Program-made: the position numbers and the translations under genes
Assembly: GCA_016868255.1 (NCBI GenBank)
Contig: VGHN01000009.1
Location: 1 to 64,000 of the forward strand
From: Betaproteobacteria bacterium
GTDB lineage: Bacteria > Pseudomonadota > Gammaproteobacteria > Burkholderiales > Burkholderiaceae_A
Length of the DNA: 64,000 nucleotides
Direction of reading: 5' to 3'
In this document: positions 19,850-28,853 of the stretch, one piece after another
Position numbering within the stretch: the stretch's first letter is position 1
Layout: the number at the start of each line of letters is the position of its first letter
The notes under the pieces: model-generated
What the model saw: the letters and a program-made list of their open reading frames with translations, nothing else
What the model was told of the DNA's origin: nothing
Databases searched by the model: none

Positions 19850-20686
19850 ATGGCAATAGTGGCAGCGGTGCAGATGGTTTCTGGCCCAGAGGTACAGAAG
19901 AATCTCTGGGACATGGGCCAATGGGTTCGACAGGCCGCGCTCAAGGGGGCGCAGTTGGTGGTGTTGCCAGAATATTTCTGCCTCATGGCGCCCAACCCAC
20001 AGGAGAAGTGCCTTCATGCGGAGTCGGCCTGCGACCTGGGAGCCGTTCCCACCGAACCGATTCAGTCCGCGCTCTCGGCTGCGGCCAAGTCGAATCGTGT
20101 ATGGCTGGTCGGTGGGACTGTGCCGTTGCGGTCCTCCGACCCTGGCCGTGTCTTTAATGCGTGTCTCGTCTTTGACCCAGAGGGGCGCCTGGCTGCCCGT
20201 TATGACAAATTGCATTTGTTCTCTTTTCAGCAGGGGCAGGAGGCCTTTGACGAGGCCAAGACCATATGTCCGGGCGACCGTCCGGCTGCATGCGAGACCC
20301 CAGTGGGGCACACCGCCCTCTCGGTCTGCTACGACATTCGGTTTCCCGAATACTTCCGCACCTTGGCCACCCCTGCACCGCTCGACTTGATTGTGGTGAG
20401 TGCGGCATTCACAGAGACCACCGGGCGCGCCCACTGGGAGACGCTTCTTCGCGCCCGGGCCATCGAGAACCAGACCTGGCTCATCGCAAGCGCCCAAGGG
20501 GGTGAGCATCCTGGTGGTCGACGAACCTGGGGCCACAGCATGCTGATTGATCCATGGGGTCGAATCATCTCGGAGCGCGCCACTGGGGCCGGCCTGGTGG
20601 TGGGTGAGGTCGATGCCTCGGTGACAGAGCAGATTCGCATAAACTTGCCCGCACTGCGACACCGAACCATCGGAGTTTCTCTATGA
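19850..20686 (+). CDS. carbon-nitrogen hydrolase (nitrilase family, Nit1/omega-amidase-like)
   Basis: VVLPEYF, RYDKLHLF, TALSVCYDIRFPEYFR (Glu-Lys-Cys triad). Confidence 0.93.
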   Translation: MAIVAAVQMVSGPEVQKNLWDMGQWVRQAALKGAQLVVLPEYFCLMAPNPQEKCLHAESACDLGAVPTEPIQSALSAAAKSNRVWLVGGTVPLRSSDPGRVFNACLVFDPEGRLAARYDKLHLFSFQQGQEAFDEAKTICPGDRPAACETPVGHTALSVCYDIRFPEYFRTLATPAPLDLIVVSAAFTETTGRAHWETLLRARAIENQTWLIASAQGGEHPGGRRTWGHSMLIDPWGRIISERATGAGLVVGEVDASVTEQIRINLPALRHRTIGVSL

Positions 20687-22179
20687 CCCCAGCCGACAAC
20701 GCCATTGCCTCGCTCGCCACGGCCAACCGCCTCCTGCTTGAACCGCACGGGTTGCTTGAATCCGATTTGCATGCGGCCTTGGCAGAGATTCACGGCCATC
20801 GCGTGGACTTTGCGGATTTGTATTTTCAGTACACCCGATCGGAGGCGTGGAGCCTGGATGAGGGCATGGTCAAGTCGGGTAGTTTCTCGATCGATATGGG
20901 TGTGGGCGTCCGAGCGATCGCGGGGGAGAAGACGGCCTTCGCCTACAGTGACACCCTGAGCCCAGCTGCGCTCATGGAAGCCGCCCGAACCACGCGCAGC
21001 ATTGCGCGGTCCGGGGGAAGTGCCAAGGGTCAAAGAATTCGTGACCATCGCGCGCGCATCACGCGCCAGCGTGAAGTATTTCAATGCGCGGGTTCATCGC
21101 CACTCTATCGCCCGGCCGATCCAATCGAGGTTCTCTCTGCGAGTGACAAGGTGGCTCTGCTGATGGAAGTCGAGCGCGTGGCTCGCGCAGAAGACCCCCG
21201 TGTGGTGCAGGTCATGGCCTCGCTTGCTGGGGAATACGACGTGGTTTTGGTGATGCGAAGCGATGGCCGATTGGCCTCTGATGTTCGACCCCTGGTGCGG
21301 CTGTCGGTCTCGGTCATTGTTGAGTCCAATGGCCGACGTGAGCAGGGCTCGAGCGGGGGTGGCGGGCGCCAGGATTTCCGACTCTTCAATCAGCAAACCA
21401 TTGAGTCCTATGCCAAAGAAGCGGTACGTCAGGCCTTGGTGAACCTGGAATCCCGGCCTGCACCTGCTGGCACCATGCCCGTGGTTCTCGGCCCCGGATG
21501 GCCGGGTGTTCTGCTCCATGAGGCGGTGGGGCACGGCCTCGAGGGCGACTTCAATCGCAAGGGTTCCTCTGCGTTTGCAGGCCGCATTGGCCAGCGAGTT
21601 GCTGCCAAAGGCGTCACGGTGATTGACGATGGTGCAATGCCTGGTCGGCGTGGGTCACTCAACGTGGATGACGAGGGCAATGCCACCCAGCGCAATGTCC
21701 TAATTGAAGACGGCATTCTCTGCGGCTACCTGCAAGACAGCCACAATGCCCGCCTAATGGGAGTGCCGGTCACCGGCAACGGTCGGCGTGAGTCCTATGC
21801 CCATCTCACCATGCCCCGCATGACCAATACCTTCATGTTGGCCGGCGACAAGGCGCCTGAAGACATCGTTGCATCGCTCGATCGTGGCTTGTATGCGGTT
21901 AACTTCGGCGGCGGCCAAGTGGATATCACCAGCGGGAAGTTCGTGTTTTCTGCCTCGGAGGCCTACTGGGTAGAGAACGGGAAGATTCAGTATCCCGTCA
22001 AAGGCGCGACCATTATTGGCAACGGGCCGGATGCGCTAACGCGCGTGACCCTGATTGGCAACGACCTTGAACTCGACCCCGGCATTGGCACTTGCGGGAA
22101 AGAGGGCCAGAGCGTTCCCGTGGGAGTGGGCCAACCAACGCTTCGCCTTGAGGGCCTGACTGTGGGTGGAACTGGCTGA
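20683..22179 (+). CDS. tldD: metalloprotease TldD
   Basis: VVLGPGWPGVLLHEAVGHGLEGDFNRKGSSAFAG (HExxxH), 498 aa. Confidence 0.96.
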   Translation: MTPADNAIASLATANRLLLEPHGLLESDLHAALAEIHGHRVDFADLYFQYTRSEAWSLDEGMVKSGSFSIDMGVGVRAIAGEKTAFAYSDTLSPAALMEAARTTRSIARSGGSAKGQRIRDHRARITRQREVFQCAGSSPLYRPADPIEVLSASDKVALLMEVERVARAEDPRVVQVMASLAGEYDVVLVMRSDGRLASDVRPLVRLSVSVIVESNGRREQGSSGGGGRQDFRLFNQQTIESYAKEAVRQALVNLESRPAPAGTMPVVLGPGWPGVLLHEAVGHGLEGDFNRKGSSAFAGRIGQRVAAKGVTVIDDGAMPGRRGSLNVDDEGNATQRNVLIEDGILCGYLQDSHNARLMGVPVTGNGRRESYAHLTMPRMTNTFMLAGDKAPEDIVASLDRGLYAVNFGGGQVDITSGKFVFSASEAYWVENGKIQYPVKGATIIGNGPDALTRVTLIGNDLELDPGIGTCGKEGQSVPVGVGQPTLRLEGLTVGGTG

Positions 22180-22205
22180 GTTTTTGTAAAGCGTTTTTGT
22201 AAAGC
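22180..22205. repeat. 13-bp tandem duplication gtttttgtaaagc x2 between tldD and the DAHP synthase gene
   Basis: Two perfect head-to-tail copies directly after the tldD stop codon. Confidence 0.95.
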
Positions 22206-22267
22206 CACGGGGTGCCGATCGCAGGCCGATCAAGCCCCGGGGTCTCGTTGGCGTTAAAATGTTGTTT

Positions 22268-23344
22268 ATGGCAAAAACTTCAAACCTGCGCATTCGCGAC
22301 ATCAAAGAACTCGTTACCCCCAATCAATTGGTAGCAGAGTTGCCGGTCTCCGATCGTGCCGCCCAGACCGTGTCAAGCGGCAGGGAGGCGATTCATCGCA
22401 TTCTCCACGGCATGGACGACCGACTCCTCGTCATCATTGGGCCGTGCTCGATTCATGATCCCAAGGCGGCCTTGGAGTACGCCAAACGGCTGCTCTCGGA
22501 GAGAGATCGCTGGAAAGACAGCCTCGAGATCGTCATGCGTGTCTATTTCGAAAAGCCCAGGACCACCGTGGGATGGAAGGGTCTGATCAATGACCCGCAC
22601 CTCGACGATAGTTTTGATATCAATACGGGGCTTCGCAAAGGACGAGCCATCCTCGCCCAGATCAACGAATTGGGCCTGCCGGCTGGGGTGGAGTTTCTTG
22701 ATGTGATCTCCCCCCAGTACATCGCCGACTTGGTCGCCTGGGGAGCCATTGGCGCTCGAACCACCGAGTCGCAGGTTCATCGTGAACTTGCCTCTGGCCT
22801 CTCATGCCCGGTTGGTTTTAAAAACGGAACCGACGGCAATCTGAAGATTGCGTTCGACGCCATCAAGGCGGCCTCACACCCTCATCATTTCTTATCGGTG
22901 ACCAGCGAAGGCCGCACTGCAATCGTCTCGACCACCGGTAATGAGGACTGCCACGTGATTCTTCGTGGCGGCAAACAGCCCAACTACGATGCCGCCAGTG
23001 TCGAGGCCGCCTGCCAAGAGGCCAATGCGGCCAAGGCACCCTGCCGCCTGATGATCGATATGAGCCATGGCAATTCAAGCAAGAAGCCCGAGAATCAGCT
23101 GCCCGTCTCTGCGGTGGTTGCACAACAGTTGTCGGCAGGCGACAGCCGCATATTCGGTGTCATGGTCGAGAGCCACCTGGTCTTTGGGCGCCAGGACTTG
23201 TTGCCTGGTCAAGGATTGGACGACCTCACCTATGGCCAAAGCATCACCGATGCTTGTATTGGCTGGGAGGACAGCCAGACCATTCTCGAGAATCTCTCAG
23301 AGGGCGTTCGCAAACGTCGCTTGGCCGCGGTTCAGGCCGCTTGA
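22268..23344 (+). CDS. aroG: 3-deoxy-7-phosphoheptulonate synthase, class I (ORF opens at 22259)
   Basis: NLRIRDIKELVTP, VIIGPCSIHDPKAALEYA, VYFEKPRTTVGWKGLINDPHLD, GFKNGTDG. Confidence 0.93.
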   Translation: MAKTSNLRIRDIKELVTPNQLVAELPVSDRAAQTVSSGREAIHRILHGMDDRLLVIIGPCSIHDPKAALEYAKRLLSERDRWKDSLEIVMRVYFEKPRTTVGWKGLINDPHLDDSFDINTGLRKGRAILAQINELGLPAGVEFLDVISPQYIADLVAWGAIGARTTESQVHRELASGLSCPVGFKNGTDGNLKIAFDAIKAASHPHHFLSVTSEGRTAIVSTTGNEDCHVILRGGKQPNYDAASVEAACQEANAAKAPCRLMIDMSHGNSSKKPENQLPVSAVVAQQLSAGDSRIFGVMVESHLVFGRQDLLPGQGLDDLTYGQSITDACIGWEDSQTILENLSEGVRKRRLAAVQAA

Positions 23345-23349
23345 GTTAA

Positions 23350-23373
23350 AGGCCGCTCCCTCTCAAGCGGCCT
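23350..23373. terminator. stem-loop between convergent aroG and cobalamin adenosyltransferase genes
   Basis: Perfect 8-bp stem AGGCCGCT-ccctctca-AGCGGCCT; no clear U-tract. Confidence 0.55.
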
Positions 23374-23407
23374 CGATTCAAGCAGCGCCGGCTCCTCACC
23401 CTTTGGT

Positions 23408-24028
23408 TCAGGATTTGAGCGGCGTGGGGGTCCGTTTACTCCAGACGGGTGTCTCGATCTGCGAGAGTTGGGCGAGCCGCCTGCAGAGAACAAAGAGAAA
23501 ATCCGATAGCCGATTGAGGTACTGCTCGGGTCCGGCCGCTCGCAATAGGGCCTGGGCTTGCGGGCTGGCTCGGCCCTCGAGTTCGATGAGTTGAATCAGG
23601 GCGCGCTCGGCCCGGCGCGCAACGGTTCGACAGACATGGGCTTGGGCCATGGGCAGACTGCCTCCCGGCAGGATGAATTCTCTGAGCGGCGGCAGGTCGG
23701 CGTTGGCCTCATGGAGCCACTCCTCGATGGCAATCAAGCGATCTTCCAAGAGGTAGCTCTGGCCGGGCATGCTCAACTCACCGCCGAGATCAAAGAGGTC
23801 GTGTTGGAGTGCATCGAGTTTGGAGTCGATACCGCTTTTGGCGTCCGAGTCGATTCTCGTCTCTGCAAGCAAATGCGCTCGCAGCACACCGAGCTGGCTA
23901 TTGAGTTCGTCGACCTCACCGATGACGTGAATTCGGGCGTGGTCCTTGAGCAGCCGCGTGCCGTCGGCCAATCCAGTCGTGCCGTCATCGCCCGTGTGCG
24001 TGGCGATGCGAGAGAGTCGATGTCCCAT
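23408..24028 (-). CDS. cob(I)alamin adenosyltransferase (PduO type)
   Basis: RIATHTGDDGTTGLADGTRLLKDHARIHVIGEVDELNSQLG; FILPGGS; CRTVARRAER. Confidence 0.94.
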   Translation of the reverse strand: MGHRLSRIATHTGDDGTTGLADGTRLLKDHARIHVIGEVDELNSQLGVLRAHLLAETRIDSDAKSGIDSKLDALQHDLFDLGGELSMPGQSYLLEDRLIAIEEWLHEANADLPPLREFILPGGSLPMAQAHVCRTVARRAERALIQLIELEGRASPQAQALLRAAGPEQYLNRLSDFLFVLCRRLAQLSQIETPVWSKRTPTPLKS

Positions 24029-24067
24029 GAATTCTTTCTGGTTCGTGGTGGTTTCAGTGGGCGGACC

Positions 24068-24976
24068 CTAGAGACCGCGTGCCCACCAATTGTCCTGAAA
24101 TTGGCTCTGTAGCCAGCTCAAAAGCACACTCACCTTGGTGGGAAGAAGGCGCGGTGAAGGGTAGACCGCGTGCACTTCCTGGGAGGGCATTCGCCAATCA
24201 CTGAGAATCTCGCTGACCTGCCCAGCCTTTAGAGCCGGGTGCGCGACATAGCGTGGGAGGGCGGCGATCCCCATGTCTTCGCGGGCAGCCAGCAGAAGGG
24301 CAGAGAGATTATTCGAGCGCAGCGGACCCTGGACCGTTACGTTGACCTCTTCGCCCCCGGTGCCACTGAATTGCCAACGGGCATCGCCCTGGACCGTGCT
24401 GTAAATCAGGGCCTGATGACCCTTTAGCTCCTGTGGCTGTTTGGGGCGTCCATTGGCCTTGAGGTAGGCGGGGGATGCCACTACCACCCAGGGATTGAGC
24501 CCAAGGTGACGCGAACCCAGGCTCGAGTCCGCCAATCGTCCCATTCGAATGGCCACATCAATGCCCTGCTCGGTGAGGTTGATGTAACGGTCGTCGAAGG
24601 AGAGGTCGATCTGGAGGCTCGGGTGCTGCTTGAGGAAGTCGATAATCAGTGGGGCGAGCACCTGCCGACCAAATGCCACCGAGGTGCTCAGGCGAATGGT
24701 TCCGTGCAACTCCTCGCGCATGGCCGCGACGAGGTTCTGGGCCTCCTCGAATTGATGCAGGATGTCCCGACTGCGCTCGTAAAACAGAGCCCCCACTTCG
24801 GTGACCGAGACGCCGCGAGTGGTGCGGTGCAGAAGCCTCGAACCGAGCCGGTCTTCGAGTTGGGCAATGGCTTTGGTCACCGCCGGCTGGCCCATTCCCG
24901 CCTCTGAGGCCGCCTTGCTGAATGAGCCGAGGTCCACCACGCGCACGAACACTTGAAGGGATTGGATTTGGTCCAT
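24068..24976 (-). CDS. LysR-family transcriptional regulator, divergent from gcl
   Basis: N-terminal HTH MDQIQSLQVFVRVVDLGSFSKAASEAGMGQPAVTKAIAQLEDRLGSRLLHRTTRGVSVTEVG. Confidence 0.95.
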   Translation of the reverse strand: MDQIQSLQVFVRVVDLGSFSKAASEAGMGQPAVTKAIAQLEDRLGSRLLHRTTRGVSVTEVGALFYERSRDILHQFEEAQNLVAAMREELHGTIRLSTSVAFGRQVLAPLIIDFLKQHPSLQIDLSFDDRYINLTEQGIDVAIRMGRLADSSLGSRHLGLNPWVVVASPAYLKANGRPKQPQELKGHQALIYSTVQGDARWQFSGTGGEEVNVTVQGPLRSNNLSALLLAAREDMGIAALPRYVAHPALKAGQVSEILSDWRMPSQEVHAVYPSPRLLPTKVSVLLSWLQSQFQDNWWARGL

Positions 24977-24982
24977 GCCAAA

Positions 24983-25001
24983 TTATTCCACATAGGAATA
25001 A
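24983..25001. promoter_or_regulatory. perfect inverted repeat, candidate LysR-type regulator operator
   Basis: TTATTCC-acata-GGAATAA (7-5-7) in the lysR-gcl intergenic region, 7 nt upstream of the lysR start. Confidence 0.6.
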
Positions 25002-25052
25002 ACCAAATTCAGCGGTGTGGGATTCCGTCAGGACTTGTCTGGGGCAAGAATG

Positions 25053-25094
25053 CGACTATCCAAGCAAAACAAACGACTATCCAAGCAAAACAAA
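25053..25094. repeat. 21-bp tandem duplication cgactatccaagcaaaacaaa x2 upstream of gcl
   Basis: Two perfect head-to-tail copies. Confidence 0.97.
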
Positions 25095-25159
25095 CTTCAG
25101 AGCCTTCGTTGGACGACAAGAGGCTTTGGTTTAAGACCCCACTCTAAAAGGAGACAACA

Positions 25160-26950
25160 ATGGCAAAGATGACAGCGGCAATGGCCGCCGCTCTGGTCTT
25201 GGAAAAAGAGGGCATCACCCAGGCCTTCGGCGTTCCGGGCGCGGCAATCAATCCCTTCTATGCGGCAATGCGTGAGCGCCAGTCGATCACTCATATTCTT
25301 GCCAGGCATGTCGAGGGTGCATCGCACATGGCAGAGGGCTACACCCGCGCGAAAGCGGGGAACATTGGTGTCTGTGTTGGAACCTCCGGCCCCGGTGGCA
25401 CCGACATGATCACGGGTCTTTATTCCGCCCAGGCCGATTCCATTCCCATTCTCTGCATCACCGGCCAGGCACCGCGTGCAAGACTGCACAAAGAGGACTT
25501 CCAGGCGGTTGACATTGCCAGCATCGCCAAGCCGCTGACCAAAATGGCCACCACGGTGCTCGAGCCAGGCCTGGTCCCCCGCGTCTTCCAGCAGGCCTTC
25601 CACCTCATGCGCTCCGGTCGTCCAGGCCCTGTGCTGATCGACCTTCCCATTGACGTGCAGCAGGCGGAGATCGAGTTTGACATCGACACCTACGAGCCTC
25701 TGCCTGCATTCAAGCCCTCAGTGAGCCGACGTCAGGCCGAGAAAGCCATTGACATGCTGATGGCCTCCGACAAGCCCCTGCTGGTCGCCGGTGGCGGCAT
25801 TTTTAATGCCGATGCAACCGCCCAACTCAAGGAGTTCGCGGAGCTCGTGGGTGTGCCGGTGATCCCCACACTCATGGGTTGGGGTTGTATCCCCGATGAC
25901 CACCCGCTTATGGCGGGGATGGTGGGATTGCAGACCAGTCACCGTTACGGCAATGCCTCGCTTCTGGCCAGTGACTTCGTGATGGGCATTGGCAATCGCT
26001 GGGCGAACCGGCACACAGGCTCCGTGGATGTCTACACCAAGGGCCGCAAGTTTGTGCATGTGGACATTGAGCCCACTCAGATTGGTCGCATCTTCACGCC
26101 CGACTACGGCATCGTGTCGGATGCCAAGGCGGCGCTCGAGCAATTCACCGCGATAGCCAAGGAGCGCAAAGCCGCGGGCACCCTGAAAGACTTCTCCGAA
26201 TGGGTGGCACGTTGCGAGGAGCGCAAGCGATTTATGGGTCGCAAGACCCACTACACCGAGACGCCCATTAAGCCCATGCGTGTCTATGAAGAGATGAATG
26301 CCGCATTCCCGCGCGACACGATCTATGTCTCCACAATTGGCCTCTCTCAGATTGCAGCGGGTCAGTTCCTGCATGTCTATGGGCCACGCCAGTGGATTAA
26401 CTGCGGCCAGGCCGGCCCCTTGGGCTGGACCATCCCAGCGGCGCTGGGTGTCGTCGCGGCCGATCCGACTCGCAATGTGGTGGGACTCGCTGGTGACTAC
26501 GACTTCCAGTTCCTGATTGAGGAGCTCGCAGTCGGTGCCCAGTTCTCATTGCCTTATGTTCAAGTCTTGGTGAACAACAGCTACCTCGGATTGATCCGTC
26601 AGGCCCAGCGCGGCTTCAACATGGATTACCAGGTTCAGTTGAGTTTTGAGAACCAAAACGTGAGTGACCCGGTTCTGAAGCCTTACGGCGTGGACCATCT
26701 GATGGTGGTCGAGGGCTTGGGCTGTAAAGCCCTGCGCGTGACCGACCCCGAGAAGATTCAGCCCGCCTTGAAGCAGGCCATGGAGATGACCCGAGAGTTT
26801 CGCGTGCCCGTGGTGGTTGAAATCATCCTTGAGCGTGTGACCAATATCTCGATGGGAACCGAGATCGACAAGATCAATGAATTTGAGCCCATCGACTGTC
26901 GGCATCCGGAGGGGCCGGAGGGACTGGAGAAGGCGGGTCTCCTCGAATAA
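25160..26950 (+). CDS. gcl: glyoxylate carboligase (tartronate-semialdehyde synthase)
   Basis: [37 protein letters not shown]; ThDP-binding [17 protein letters not shown]; neighbours hyi and glxR. Confidence 0.97.
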   Translation: MAKMTAAMAAALVLEKEGITQAFGVPGAAINPFYAAMRERQSITHILARHVEGASHMAEGYTRAKAGNIGVCVGTSGPGGTDMITGLYSAQADSIPILCITGQAPRARLHKEDFQAVDIASIAKPLTKMATTVLEPGLVPRVFQQAFHLMRSGRPGPVLIDLPIDVQQAEIEFDIDTYEPLPAFKPSVSRRQAEKAIDMLMASDKPLLVAGGGIFNADATAQLKEFAELVGVPVIPTLMGWGCIPDDHPLMAGMVGLQTSHRYGNASLLASDFVMGIGNRWANRHTGSVDVYTKGRKFVHVDIEPTQIGRIFTPDYGIVSDAKAALEQFTAIAKERKAAGTLKDFSEWVARCEERKRFMGRKTHYTETPIKPMRVYEEMNAAFPRDTIYVSTIGLSQIAAGQFLHVYGPRQWINCGQAGPLGWTIPAALGVVAADPTRNVVGLAGDYDFQFLIEELAVGAQFSLPYVQVLVNNSYLGLIRQAQRGFNMDYQVQLSFENQNVSDPVLKPYGVDHLMVVEGLGCKALRVTDPEKIQPALKQAMEMTREFRVPVVVEIILERVTNISMGTEIDKINEFEPIDCRHPEGPEGLEKAGLLE

Positions 26951-26997
26951 GGCCGATCCAACTCTTTCCCCCATCAACAGAACCAAGAGGAGCCGTC

Positions 26998-27774
26998 ATG
27001 CCCAAGTTTGCAGCCAATCTCACCATGCTCTTTAATGAAGTCGATTTTCTAGAGCGCTTCGAGAAGGCCGCTTCCGCCGGATTCGAGGCAGTGGAGTTTC
27101 TTTTCCCTTATGACTATTCGGCAGAGGACCTTCGAAAGCGCCTCGATGACAACAAGCTCAAAGTCGTTCTCCACAACCTACCAGCGGGAGATTGGGCGGC
27201 AGGAGAGCGAGGCATCGCATGCCATCCCGATCGGGTGAACGAATTCCGGGAGGGAGTGGCCAAGGCCATCGGCTATGCCAAAACACTGGGTGTGGGGCAA
27301 CTCAATTGCCTGGCAGGGAAGCTTCCTGCGGCGGTGAGTCCCGAGCAGGCTCACAAGACATTTGTTGAGAACCTGCGCTTTGCGGCCGGCGAACTCAAGA
27401 AGGCGGGGTTGCGACTGCTGATGGAACCCATCAACACCTATGACATCCCGGGCTTCTTTTTAAATCGCACCGAGCAGGCCCTTGCCATCCAGAAAGAAGT
27501 GGGTGCGGACAACTTGTTCATTCAGTACGACATCTACCATGCTCAGCGCATGGAGGGTGAACTGGCGGCGAATATTAAGAACCATCTCGACAAAATTGGC
27601 CACCTGCAGCTTGCCGACAATCCGGGTCGGAATGAGCCCGGCACGGGCGAGATCAACTATGCCTTTTTGTTCAAGTGGATCGACTCTGTTGGCTACAAAG
27701 GATGGATCGGGTGTGAGTACAAGCCGAAGACCACCACCGAGGCGGGACTGGGTTGGCGGGCTGCACTGAGCTGA
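26998..27774 (+). CDS. hyi: hydroxypyruvate isomerase
   Basis: MPKFAANLTMLFNEVDFLERFEKAASAGFEAVEFLFPYDY; RLLMEPINTYDIPGFFLN. Confidence 0.96.
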   Translation: MPKFAANLTMLFNEVDFLERFEKAASAGFEAVEFLFPYDYSAEDLRKRLDDNKLKVVLHNLPAGDWAAGERGIACHPDRVNEFREGVAKAIGYAKTLGVGQLNCLAGKLPAAVSPEQAHKTFVENLRFAAGELKKAGLRLLMEPINTYDIPGFFLNRTEQALAIQKEVGADNLFIQYDIYHAQRMEGELAANIKNHLDKIGHLQLADNPGRNEPGTGEINYAFLFKWIDSVGYKGWIGCEYKPKTTTEAGLGWRAALS

Positions 27775-27803
27775 GAAAAATTTCAAACTGAGGAGAATTA
27801 AAA

Positions 27804-28700
27804 ATGAGCATGAAAGTTGGATTCATTGGGTTGGGCATCATGGGTGCTCCCATGGCCGAACATCTCAACAAGGCCGGGCACCAGCTCTTTCTAAACACCA
27901 TCGGTGACATGCCCGCCTGGGTGGGTGGCTCATCGGCCAAGGTCTGTGCCTCGGCCAAAGAGGTCACGCAACTTGCCGACATCATCATCACCATGGTGCC
28001 CGACACTCCAGACGTCGAAGCTGTGCTTTTCAGCGCCAATGGTGTGGCCGAGGGAATGGCCAAAGGCAAGATCGTGGTGGACATGAGCTCCATCTCTCCC
28101 ATTGCAACCAAGGGATTTGCTCAGAAAATACGTGACCTCGGCGGGTCTTATTTGGATGCGCCCGTCTCAGGCGGTGAGGTCGGTGCGAAGAACGCCACGC
28201 TCACCATCATGGTGGGTGGAGATGAGGCCATCTTCAACCGCGTCAAGCCTCTTTTTGAGCTCATGGGAAAGAACATCACCCTGGTGGGCGAGAACGGTGC
28301 GGGCCAGACCACCAAGGTGGCCAATCAAATCATCGTTGCATTGAATATCGAGGCAGTGGCAGAGGCGCTGGTGTTTGCAGCAAAGGCAGGTGCCGATCCG
28401 GCCCGCGTGCGTCAGGCCCTCATGGGTGGCTTTGCCTCCTCGAAGATTCTTGAGGTCCATGGTGAGCGGATGGTCAAGAGGACCTTCGACCCTGGGTTTC
28501 GCATCAATCTGCACCAGAAGGACCTCAACCTGGCCTTGTCGAGTGCGCGCGCGCTGGGGGTCTCCTTGCCCAACACGGCAACGGCACAGGAACTATTCAA
28601 CAGCCTGGCCGCCCGTGGCGGTTCGGGTTGGGATCACTCGGCGATGATCAAGGCCATTGAGAACCTGGCGAATTTCGAGATCGAGGCCCCGAAGGCCTAG
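27804..28700 (+). CDS. glxR: 2-hydroxy-3-oxopropionate (tartronate semialdehyde) reductase
   Basis: KVGFIGLGIMGAPMAEHLNKAGH; YLDAPVSGGEVGAKNATLTIMVGG. Confidence 0.96.
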   Translation: MSMKVGFIGLGIMGAPMAEHLNKAGHQLFLNTIGDMPAWVGGSSAKVCASAKEVTQLADIIITMVPDTPDVEAVLFSANGVAEGMAKGKIVVDMSSISPIATKGFAQKIRDLGGSYLDAPVSGGEVGAKNATLTIMVGGDEAIFNRVKPLFELMGKNITLVGENGAGQTTKVANQIIVALNIEAVAEALVFAAKAGADPARVRQALMGGFASSKILEVHGERMVKRTFDPGFRINLHQKDLNLALSSARALGVSLPNTATAQELFNSLAARGGSGWDHSAMIKAIENLANFEIEAPKA

Positions 28701-28725
28701 GCCTGAACTCGGTTGGTTGCAAGAG

Positions 28726-28757
28726 AGAAGGCCCCTTTCCCTTGGCCTTCTTTTTTT
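28726..28757 (+). terminator. Rho-independent terminator after glxR
   Basis: AGAAGGCC-cctttccctt-GGCCTTCT hairpin followed by a run of T (ccttcttttttt). Confidence 0.8.
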
Positions 28758-28853
28758 CGGAGCCCAAATCCCGTGAGGGCCCCAGCCTTGACCGCCCGCT
28801 CATATATAGGGTCTTCCCCGTTGCCAACTCTTGAGAGGCTAAACTTCAAGCCT

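Noticed and set aside
19790-20662. 290-aa minus-strand ORF
   Set aside because: Antisense to the nitrilase-family hydrolase with intact Glu-Lys-Cys motifs
24922-25134. 70-aa ORF with repeated DYPSKTN upstream of gcl
   Set aside because: Repeat is just the 21-bp DNA tandem duplication read in one frame; starts inside antisense lysR
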